Origin: Aspidapion aeneum
Taxonomy: Eukaryota > Arthropoda > Insecta > Coleoptera > Brentidae
Reading direction: 5' to 3'
DNA length: 64,000 nucleotides
NCBI GenBank assembly: GCA_963576565.1
Contig: OY755046.1
Location: 58,011,471 to 58,075,470 of the forward strand
The position numbers were made by a program, and so were the translations under genes. Below are positions 12,027 to 22,300 of this stretch, in pieces. The number at the start of each line of letters is the position of its first letter. Within the stretch, counting starts at the first letter, position 1. The notes beneath the pieces are model-generated. The model saw only the letters and a program-made list of their open reading frames with translations, was not told where the DNA came from and did no database searches.

Positions 12027-12139
12027 CACTCACTTTTTAACCATAATTATAATATTTGCATTGTTATTGCTGACATACATTTCAAACAAGAAAAATTCTT
12101 TTTTTTAAATGTAAATGGGTGTATTTGCATATACATTGT

Positions 12140-12266
12140 GTCCACAGATTGAGTGTCAGTAAGGTATAAATGACTAAATTCAATTTAGGTTCTGATTTTC
12201 TGGGAATTGCTCCTGCTTGGTCTCAAACTAAGATGTTAAAAAAATGAGCCAAATCAATTAATATAC
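12140..12266 (+). repeat. Dispersed repeat U, copy U1
   Basis: Inverse of 36733-36850 (TTGAGTGTCAGTAAGGTAT, GGTTCTGATTTTCTGGGAAT, TGAGCCAAATCAATTA), ending in ACAGGGTGG. Downstream of NSRP1. Confidence 0.6.
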
Positions 12267-12297
12267 AGGGTGGTTTAATACGCTATAGGGTGTAAAA

Positions 12298-12612
12298 CCA
12301 AACTGAACCAAACCGAAACATTTTTTCAGAAAATTATTTGCTGAAATTCGCTTTCTGATCCTCATTTTGGGAGGTTGAAATGGGGTTTATTCTAACCTTT
12401 GTTAATTGAGCGCAAATGTGTCCTAACCTGTGACTCGGGGACATTTTTTTTGGTGTAAAAAGGTCAGGGGATATCTGGACCGGTTGGGATACGTTTTTGA
12501 TCCATTGACAAAGGTTAGGAAAACACCAATTTCGCCCTCCCTAAAGCAGTTTCGCGCAAACTTAATTTCAGAAAATAATTTTTCGAAAAAATGTTTCAAT
12601 TTGGTTCGTTTG
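12298..12612. repeat. Fold-back repeat next to LINE 1
   Basis: The arm at about 12298-12405 (rich in CCAAACTGAACC and TTTTTTCAGAAAATTATTT) is an imperfect reverse complement of about 12508-12612. The long open reading frame through it is chance read-through into the LINE endonuclease and not a gene start. Confidence 0.6.
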
Positions 12613-12652
12613 TCAAATACCAAATTGCAAATAATGCAAGGACCTAAAACTA

Positions 12653-15317
12653 TTTATTTGAAAGAAAACCTAGAATGTCAAGAGCTGAACTTATCAAATC
12701 TTTCCATTGAAATGCAGTGTGAGGTGGCTGGTATCCACATTTCCTCCATTCAGACTAACATATTGACAGTATACAGGTCTCCAAACGGAGAGCTTAACAC
12801 ATTTCTGGATGTTATGTCACAGGTTCTTAATAAAATAGATTTTACAGGTAATATCATCATTCTTGGTGACTTTAATGTCCACTATGAGGTGCATGACTGT
12901 AGGGGGGCTGAATATCTTAACTTTTTTTTTAGCTCTTATGACTTGTTTCCTACTGTACAATTTAATACAAGGAAGGAAGCTACTCTTGACAACATATATA
13001 TTAATTACAATAGGTCTAATCTAGATATCTTTCCTGTAGCCCTGGATGAAATCTCGGACCATTCAGGTCTGGTCTTCAATACACCTCTGAAACTTTCCGG
13101 CAGTCACAGCACTAGAGTCTCTTTTAGACCAATCACTGAAGAAGGTCTGGATCTACTCTATAATCAACTCAATGATTTTAATTGGTGATCTATAACAGAA
13201 TCTAATTATAATGTTGAACAACAAATTTATACTTTTTTCAAAGTCTTAACAGGTGCTATAGATAAAAATCTGCCGATTAAGTCTAAGATGGTTCCAAAGA
13301 AACAGCAGGTCCATAAAATCAATTGGTTTAATGATAATCTGAGAAATATGCGAGGCAGATTACAAACACTTAGTAACCTTAATAAACAAAATCACATTAT
13401 TGTTCCTAAAAACATGGTGAATAACTATAAACAGCAATATAGGAGGGAGTTGGCTAATTCCAAAAAAGCTGCCCATGACGGCTTCATTAATAATTCTTCT
13501 AACAAATCGCAAGCAATGTGGAAAATCATAAAATCTCATAGGAACTCTCCCTCACCTCCTGCGGAAACCCAACTTAATGCTCAGGTTTTTAATAGTTTTT
13601 TTGTATCAGTAGCTGATGAAATAATCAAAACCCTCCCCACCACCAATTGTTCTTATAATGACTACCTAACACATCAAATATCTTAAAAACATATTATGCA
13701 AACCTCTTACTGACATGTTTAATCAGTGTGTTAGTGTTGGGGAATTTCCTTCTCCTCTTAAATTAGCGAAGGTTATACCGATCTTCAAGAATAAAGGTGA
13801 CCCAGAAGACCAAACAAACTACAGGCCTATATCATTGTTGCCTATAATTTCTAAAGTTTATGAATCACTGTTGAAGGACCAAATACATGACTATTTTGAG
13901 AACAATAATATCTTTGCACCAAACCAATATGGTTTTCGTAGCAAAAAAAGCACTACTTTAGCCATCAACCGTTTAACAGAATTTGTATCTGAAGGTTTTG
14001 AAAACAAGGAGAACACCTATGCTACCTTCTTGGACTTGACAAAGGCGTTCGACTGTATATCTTTTGAAATCCTTTATAAAAAACTTTTTTACTACAACTT
14101 TCACCACAGTAGTGTCGCTCTTGTTAGGTCCTACTTGGAGGGGAGGGATCAATATGTTTTCTTCAATAATGAGGAATCAAAAAACCAGAGGATTCAGCAT
14201 GGTGTTCCTCAGGGCTCAGTCCTGGGTCCTCTGTTATTTCTCATTTATATAAATGACTTGCCCAACTTCACCAATATCATTACTTTGCTTATCATTTTGT
14301 TTGCAGATGACACCACCTCTTTATTGCGCTATCACCCCTCAGACCCTATTTCGCAATGGATACCAAATAAAGAGGAACTGATAAAAAACTGGTTCCTAGC
14401 CAATAAACTAAGTCTTAACATAAGTAAGACCCAAAATTTCAACTTTACTCTCCAGACTTCTCCATCGAACCTAGAGAGTCAGGAATCAGTTAAATTTGTA
14501 GGGGTGTACCTGGATGCGGGGTTAACATGGGAGGTGCATGTCAAACACCTAAGCTCCAAACTGTCAAAAATAACTTTTTTAATCAGAAGTCTATCAAAAT
14601 GTGTTTCCAGAAGTACACTACTGACGGCTTACCATGGGTACTTTAACTCCAATCTATCCTATGCAATTTTAAACTGGGGTCATTCCCCCAATTCGAAACA
14701 AGTTTTCAAATTACAACGTCGGTGTGTCAGAATTATTGCTGGCTTGGGGTTCCGCGATTGCTGTAGGAATAGCTTTATCGAATTAGGTCTCCTTACACTT
14801 CCATGCACCTTCATTTTGCACTGCCTTATTTTCATCAGAGAAAATCTGGATAATTTTAGATCACATAGTGAAATTCATCCCTACTCAACAAGGAACGGGG
14901 GAAATTTGGTTCCCAGCTACCATAGGCTGCAACGCACTAGAAGAGGCACTGATTATTATGGCATTCAATTCTTTAATCCTCTGCCCACAGAGATTAAAAC
15001 TCTGAGTTTTCCTCAATTTAAAGTTAGAGTAATAAAATTCCTCATAAAAAGTGCCTTCTATTCCTTCGAGGAGTATCTTGAAAGCAATTTTATTATTAAA
15101 ATTTTTTTATTCAGTAATGTTTGCATTCCAAAATGTACTTTATGTTGTTATATTTTTGTAATTGTCCATATTTACTAAATTACTTAAAGTATTGTCATTT
15201 TAAATAAGTGTATTGACTATTTGTATTGATTTTTTTTTACTTTTGACTTGTAAAAGCACTTATGTGCAGTACCTTACCAATAAATAAACTAAACTAAACT
15301 AAACTAAACTATAAACA
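12653..15317 (+). pseudogene. Degenerate CR1/Jockey-group non-LTR retrotransposon (LINE 1), 5'-truncated
   Basis: An endonuclease fragment (ILGDFNVHYEVH, SDHSGLVFN) runs to an in-frame TGA at 13186-13188 and continues in the same frame to about 13684. Reverse transcriptase resumes in another frame at about 13682-15178 with [39 protein letters not shown] and LFADDT. The first ~100 endonuclease residues are missing, as is the segment that normally joins endonuclease linker to RT (an internal deletion near 13680). The C-terminal region (LNWGHSPN..LQRRCVRIIAG) is whole. The 3' end is an (AAACT)n tail at about 15283-15310. The copy cannot encode an active protein. Its left edge at about 12653 and right edge at about 15317 are set by the palindrome it interrupts. 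Confidence 0.85.
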
Positions 15318-15369
15318 ACAAGTGAAATTAAAGAAAGAAAAATAAGAAAAAAGTTTTCTGCTTCGGCCG

Positions 15370-15486
15370 GGGCTTCGGTAGTTCAATGCTTAGAATGTTT
15401 GCCTAGAGAGCAAGAGATCCCGAGTTCGAGTCCCGGCTGAAGCAGAAAACTTTTTTCTTATTTTTCTTTCTTTAATTTCACTTGTT
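15370..15486 (+). mobile_element. tRNA-derived SINE-like unit, copy 1 (palindrome centre)
   Basis: Bases about 15372-15443 fold as a tRNA: acceptor stem GCTTCGG/CTGAAGC, D-stem GTTC/GAAT, anticodon stem TTTGC/GCAAG with loop CTAGAGA (anticodon AGA), and T-arm with TTCGAGT loop. The D-loop lacks the usual GG, and there is no long variable arm as expected of a serine tRNA, so this is probably a tRNA-derived head and not a working tRNA gene. A B-box-like GTTCGAGTCC is present. A T6 run, a possible Pol III stop, follows about 8 nt after the tRNA end. A T-rich tail to CACTTGTTTA is shared with the second copy. Confidence 0.6.
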
Positions 15487-15767
15487 TAGTTTTAGGTCCT
15501 TGCATTATTTGCAATTTGGTATTTGAGAATTATATTGGCAATCGCCCATTGCGATCAGAAATTTTAACACACGAAACGGTGATCTCATGTTTTCAGACGT
15601 TGATAGTTTACGTCTAACTTTTGAGTTTCCATACCTTTGACAGTGGGAAGGAAGAATTATAGAAATCAGTTTGATGACTTGGTCGAGTTAATACCCTGAG
15701 AGTCTCTCGTTCTTGTATTGAGACATCGCAGCCTGCATAGATGAAAGTTTTCCGAAAATTTATGTAT

Positions 15768-15887
15768 GGCTTCGGTAGATCAATGCTTAGAATGTTTGCC
15801 TAGAGAGCAAGAGATACCGGGTTCGAGTCCCGGCCGAAGCAGAAAACTTTTTTCTTATTTTTCTTTCTTTAATTTCACTTGTTTATT
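15768..15887 (+). mobile_element. tRNA-derived SINE-like unit, copy 2
   Basis: Nearly identical to the unit at 15370-15486 from GGCTTCGGTAG to CACTTGTTTA. Here the acceptor stem (GCTTCGG/CCGAAGC) and T-stem (CCGGG/CCCGG) are perfect and the B-box reads GGTTCGAGTCC. It has no inverted left arm, so the palindrome is not a required part of the unit. Confidence 0.6.
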
Positions 15888-16140
15888 GGTTGGTTTGGTT
15901 TTACATCCTCTAGGACCCTGCAAAATAAGTCAGGAAAGTTTTTTTTTTTAAATATGTTATAAAATGAAATACCGAGAGTGGCAAGTCATGTTTTTTAAAT
16001 GTTGCTTAATATTGATGTTTTGTAAAGTCGCTGTTTTATATGTCGCTATTTTGAATGTCGCCGTTTTGATATGTCGCTCATTTGAATGTCGCTATTTTAA
16101 AAGTTGCCGTTTTAAATATCGCGCTTTTGAACGAGGGTCA
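15888..16140 (+). mobile_element. Partial relative of the 46.3-kb hAT-like element
   Basis: Bases 15893-15955 resemble the right arm of the fold-back at 47280-47345 (CCTCTAGGACC, AGTCAGGAAAG), and 16025-16130 carries the TCGCTATTTTGAATG-type repeat in the same order and orientation. The end reads GCGCTTTTGAACGAGGGTC and differs from the full copy. It lies just past the su(f) poly(A) signal. Confidence 0.5.
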
Positions 16141-16201
16141 GGTACTTAAATTAAGACAGGAAAAAACAATTGAACCCAGATTTTAAGGAATATGAAGAGC
16201 T

Positions 16202-16207
16202 TTTATT
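16202..16207 (-). terminator. Candidate poly(A) signal of su(f)
   Basis: AATAAA on the minus strand lies 146 nt past the su(f) stop codon. It is the first canonical hexamer found downstream. Confidence 0.45.
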
Positions 16208-16352
16208 ATTAATATATTTTTTTTGACAATCATACTCATTCATTCATACATACAATACACCACAGTCTTAAATCAATGTCAAAAATTAAAACATACATAT
16301 TTAAAAAATATTTTAAAAAATTATTTGTCATTATAAACTTTTTGACAAAAAA

Positions 16353-19300
16353 CTATAACGAAGTTCTAGCAGCCTTTTTCTGTTGTCTTATTCTGTAAAT
16401 GTCATTCATAGGAGGCATGTGACCTGTATCCTCGTCATCGGACCTAAAAATGTTTTTTGTCAGTAAGTTCTGCCTGAAACCGCCAATTTTTGCTGCCAAT
16501 TTTTCGCCGCCAACTAATTAATCACTAATAACTATTAAGAACCTTTTGCATGGCTCATTTTTCACATCATCCTTTATTTGAGGCATGCACACTTACCTGG
16601 TTTGAAATTTATCCCTTGCTAAAGGATAATGTTTGACCTTACTTGTGCCCGAATAAGGCAGACTTGAGTTATTTTATTTAGAAACAGTGTTGCCACAGAC
16701 AATTACTTTAAGAGCTACCAATGCGAGGTAATCGGCAGATTAAATTTATGCCAATTATTTAAATTTATTTTGTATAAAAACTAGTAGTAGTGATATGTGT
16801 TGTTTGGTAACAATGTTCACGAACTAACCAAGTATGGATCACACAAAGCCACCGGATGTTTGCCTTTAATTTGAGTAGGAGGGCCTGTGTGACGTTATAA
16901 ATCCAAGATGGTGGCTTTTTAATTTTTTTTTCACAAACTGGCTTATAACCTTCGCTAGAGAACACCAATTATTATTATATCTTAAAAACCAACAAAGATA
17001 TACATTTTCTTGAGGTAAAAAAATAACAAGTTTTTTGTATTTTGAAAAAAATATATCTTTGTTAGTTTTCAAGATATAACTAACACTAATTTAGCGAAAA
17101 TTATAAGCCAAAGTTTGTAAAAAAATGGAAAATGCCGTAATTCTGGATTTATGATGTTGTTTAATGCTGCCAGTTATTTTTGTTTTATTTTGAATTTTTT
17201 GGAAAACCTAACCTTAAAGTTTGTTTTGATATTTTTGGGCTTTCAGCAAAAACCTTCAAAAAAGAAAATCCTTGTTTGGGAAAAATTCCGATCAGGTGAT
17301 AATTTCTCTCTTTGTTGAAAGTTATTTTCTTTTTGATCACCTGATCATTTTGGAAAAAATCATGCGCGTTTTTGCACACGCTGGGAGTTTGAAGCGCCAC
17401 CCTGTGTTTGACAGGGGAATGAAAAAATCACTTCCGACAAGAAACTGAAAGAAGTCACACGTGATGTTAAATTTAAGACCGAAATTCCAGCCAGAAGAAC
17501 AGCCCGCGGCCGCGAGAAAGTGTGGAACTGCTGTTAAATGAAAAAAGGAAGCTTCTAGCGTATTGCCGATTTTTTTCCTTTGTTTTTAGTTTAATAGACG
17601 TCTGTTTATCCCAGACGGGGCGAATTTAACTTTGGGGTAATTTTTTGGGATATCTCTAGTTTTCTCCCCTTTGGGCAAAGCCGTCTTGGTCCTTGCGACC
17701 AGTCGTTTATTTGGCCCTTCGCGCTCAGATGTCTAGATGCCACATAGCCCTCCTACTCAACTTTGAAGCAAACAGCTGGCAAATTTAAATTAAGCAATCC
17801 ATCACCAATTGACCAAGGGTAGTATTACACTTTTCTCATCTATCTAGAATTTTTAGAATTTTTTTAATATTTAAAAAAGTAACAATATCTTCTTTAGTAT
17901 TTGAGATACAAACCTCATTGAATCAATAATTCAATTGTTGTTCTATTGTTAACAATCATTTAATTTAAAAAAAAAATTTTTTCTTAATTTTACATTATAG
18001 AACGAATGATTTTGCGTATTTTTTTTCTATTCACGTTTTTAAAAAAAGTTATTAGTTTTCGAGAAAATCGCAAAATACTGATTTTTAGGAACTTTCTAGC
18101 GAAGCTCAAGGGTGATTTTGGCGGAGAATACGTGGGGATGTGTCCCAGATGCTAAGGAATAATTATACAAAAATTCAGCTTGCACCTATTTTTTTCCAAA
18201 TTTCAAGGTTTTTTCACCTAATATGAATAATAGAAGCCCATAATAAAATAAAAAATCTGATCTTACCCTTCAACAGTGATGCCACTTTTTCCCTTCTTTC
18301 TCTTTGACCCCGGCGCCACTGCTCCGCCATCATCTATGATCCAGTGAACTGATTTGGCCAAGTCGAAAAGTTTGACGTCACCCGCTTCGGATGGGGCAGG
18401 AACTAGAAAAGAAAGAGAAAATAACAATAACGGCTTTAATCAACACTTCAAAAAACTGCCCAAAAATTTACAAAATTATTCTATTGGACAGGATTTTCAC
18501 AAATATATATGTTATATGAAAAATTCCTTCCCACAATTTGAACGTTCACAGACATTTAAGAAGCACACGTGCATTTATGCTGACTTGCTGTTCCCAGCAT
18601 ATTAAACGGTCACAGACATTCAAGAAGCACACGTACATTCCTGCTGACTTGCTGTTCCCAGCATATTTGACAATTCCAAGTAAGAAGCTAACAACCCATG
18701 TGAAACTCAATTCAGCACTTTTTAGTCTATAAGTACTTTTGCTCTGTTAGAGATAAGTTAGTCTTAAGTCATTATTCATTGCATACACATACTATTGTAC
18801 TGAATTCTCAAAATTGTATTTTAAAATAAAAGAAGTTGTTTTTTAAAAAGTCCTTTTTAAGATTCCTTAAAAAGTCATATAAACTAACCCTTCGTTACTG
18901 ATTTCGGTTCGGTTTTCTTTCCCTCGCAAAATCATGTAGTGCGGTTTAATTTTAGGCAAAAATGGCAAGTACTATTCGAAAGAGGTGTAAAAGTTATATT
19001 TCACAACAATTGAACAAAGGATATATGAAATTTCAAAAGTATCCTTTTTGTACTCACCTGTGGAACCCAGACTTGGGACAGTTACAAAATCATACATGGA
19101 TAAAGTAACAAAAGCCTAAAGATCAATGGAAAGACAAATCTTACATGTAAAGCTAACAGATAGAAAAGGAATGAATGGATAAGAAACAAAACAAAAGTAA
19201 GGGATGACAGAGGAGATGTAGTAAAATTAAAATGGAAATTTGCTGGTCATAATATCAGACAAAAAGACGATCGATGGAACAAATGTATTGTAAACTGGAG

Positions 19301-22300
19301 GCCTTGGGAAAATAAAAGAAGTAGAGAAAGACCTCAAATGAGATGGGCGGACGATTTGAAGAAACTGGCGAAAACTAGTGGAGGAGTGGAAGATATTGGG
19401 GAAGGCCTATGTCCAAAGATTGATCAAAGAAGGCTAAATAGATATATAGACTATCCTTTGTTCAAAATTTTCAGGACTTACATAATTTTTACGCCCCTTT
19501 CGAATAGTACTTAAACTAAGCCAAATAATCGCCCCTTTTCTTTTATACAAGAAATTTGGAAATACCGCGTTCCTCTCCTGCCAACTTCCATCAAAATCAG
19601 TCAAATGCTTTTTAAATGATGATATCACGGTTACAATAAATAGTAACATACATGCACAAATAAGTACGACCACGAGCGGATCTATTGTGGAACCTTTTAT
19701 AGTCTTACCTTGGGTAGGCATATGCAGCCTGACAAAAATATCCATCAATATGTCAATATGCACGAACGGTCCCCGGAAACAGTAAGGAGGGGGGATGAGT
19801 TGACACAAAGATGCTGCCGCGGGCGGCATGGGAAACACACCACCTAAAAAAAATAAAACATTTAAAATAAAAATTAAAATAAATAGATTTTTTTTAGGGT
19901 CAAGTTTTTCCTAACTTTGTTATTAGGTATTTAGGGATAATAATTTTAGGAAAATAATGCATCTACCAATAAAAACTTCACCACCAAAAATCATAAAATA
20001 ATGCGCCCGACAAAAATAAAACAACTCTTTCATGTTGGCTGCCTACTATTTAACCAGTTGAGCTATCGATCGATTTTAATAGACTAGTAATTCGTGTCTA
20101 TGGAATACTTAAAAAAATACTCTGTCAATATATGAGCCCCTAAGCTCACACTAGGTACTATTGTTATAGTGTACGTGTGAGCTAATATACCGAAAAACTT
20201 AAATTTATTTTATTCAACTCCAGACTAAATTACCTTTTGTTTGATACCACACAAGCCATGTTTTGACTTAAACTCAAATTTTTAAAATCCCACTTTAAAA
20301 AAAACAAAAACTAAAATGTATTTTGTTTAACACCGGACCCAATTACCTTTCGTTTGATATCACACACGCCATATTTTCACGTAAACTCTAATTTTTGAAA
20401 TCTACCCCCATCCTTTTATTTGGCCTGTGTTTGGTGGATTTTGTTCATTTTTAAATGGGACCATCTCGACCCAAGACCCAGCCTAGGTACCAAATTTCAT
20501 TAAAATCGGGCAAGCGGTTTTTGGGTTATGTGCGTTGGTCGTTACAGACAGACGGCGCGACAAAAAAGTTTCAAATTCAACTGAAACGCAAATATATATA
20601 AAAAAATTTGAAATCGGAGCAACTTTCCTTTTTTTGAAAAAAATTACCATAGTTCACACTACTATAGTATATTGCAATCTATAGTGGCCAAAAAAATTTA
20701 TGGATGAATGATTTTTTCAAAAAAGAGCAGAAAACTTGAAAACGCTCTCAGTTTTCGGTTTAGAAACATTTCATATTACTTTTTGGTAACCGACGATTTC
20801 TCCCTAATTTTACCCCGCTAAATCCGAATATCTTGGTTGCCAACTGGAAATATCGACACGGACGCAGAAAATCCCCCCAAAAACCTGTTTTTTTTCAGTT
20901 TTATTTAATTTTCTCGAAAAATAACCTTTTTATCAAAAAATGCAAAGAACAGTTTTTTGTGGAGAACAAAATTGTCTTTCCAAAGATGTATTGGTCAATA
21001 ACGTTAGGAGGAGAAAGTAGCTCTTCAGTGGTGTCCTTAAATTGGGATAAGTTATAAAAAACATGTTTATTATTATTATTATTATTATCCATAAGCAGAT
21101 AGACAGACAACTTTGTCTGATTGACTGCACACTAGTCCCTAACTAGTTTTAACTTGCCAGGTGAGGCCAAAACTTGTCTAATTTATTTTTAAAACTATTT
21201 ACACTTGGGGCGGTCACGATTTCTTCGGTTAAGCTGTTCCAGTCTTTCACCACCCGGTTATACAGAATGTTTTTTCTGGACATTCGACTCCATCGAAGAG
21301 GGTCAAGTTTCAAGGAATGGCCACGAAGTTGAGGGTTTTCATTTCTTTTAAAGTAGTTGATGTCACACGAATAGTACCCACTGAGTATTTTATATGTTTC
21401 AATCAGGTCGCCACGTTTCCTTCTATTGTATAATGTTGGCAACTTTAGAGTTCTTAGACGTTCTTCATAGGTCTTGTTTCTCAAAGAAAGTGGTATTTTT
21501 GTAAATCTGCGCTGTACCCTCTCTAGAAGGTCAATATCTTTTTGAAAATATGGATTCCAGACTACCATGGCATGTTCTAGAATCGGTCTAATGTAAGTTT
21601 TATAAATTTTGATGCACATCCGTTCTGAGATGTTACCAAATGCGCGTCTTACTAGGTATATCATGGAATTAGCCTTCTTCACAATCTTAGCTATATGCGA
21701 GTCCCATTTAAGGTCTATGGAGACTGTTACACCTAAGTCACTCTGGTTTTCAACAGTTTTTAGTTCTTTGTCATACAAGAAGTAAGCTAAGTTTGGATTG
21801 TTGTTACCGATATGTAGAATACAGCACTTATCAATGTTAAGCTGCAATTTCCACTTTTGTATCCATCTTTCAAGTTCTGCTAAATCTTCCATTTCTAGCC
21901 CATGGTGTATGCTTGGGTCGCAGTAAGATTTCATATCATCAGCAAAGAATTTTAAAAGATTTAGCATGTTTGTTGGTAAATCTGCTATGTAGATAAGGAA
22001 CAGCATTGGAGCAAGTACTGAGCCTTGAGGCACTCCACTTGTCACTGTATTTGTGGTTGATAGATGGTTGTCAATCCTGACCTGGAATGTTCTATTTGTC
22101 AAGTAATCTTCTATCCACCTAAGAAGCTTTCCTCGTATTCCAATGTGCTCTAATTTTTTAATCAATCTCTGGATTGGGACAGTATCAAATGCTTTTTCAA
22201 AATCGACATATATGACATCAATTGGATATCCCTCATCTTGTGCTTGTGTCCATGCTTCTAGACAATCCAACAGGTTAGAAATTACTGACCGTTTTGGAAG

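Larger units (their letters stand above)
12614..15525. repeat. 94-bp-arm palindrome centred on a tRNA-like sequence, split by LINE 1
   Basis: Bases 12614-12652 are a perfect reverse complement of 15487-15525 (39 bp). Bases 15318-15371 pair with 15432-15485 (54 bp, one mismatch). Removing LINE 1 brings the two left-arm pieces together as one arm opposite 15432-15525, with the tRNA-like body at 15372-15431 as the loop. The expected uncut sequence at the break, read from the right arm, is CCTAAAACTAAACAAGTG. Confidence 0.85.

Noticed and set aside
12430..12650. LINE 1 protein starting at 12430
   Set aside because: This stretch is a fold-back repeat plus palindrome arm; LINE similarity starts only after about 12653.
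15372..15443. Functional tRNA-Ser(AGA) gene
   Set aside because: It lacks the long variable arm and the GG of the D-loop, and occurs twice with the same tail; a tRNA-derived repeat is more likely.
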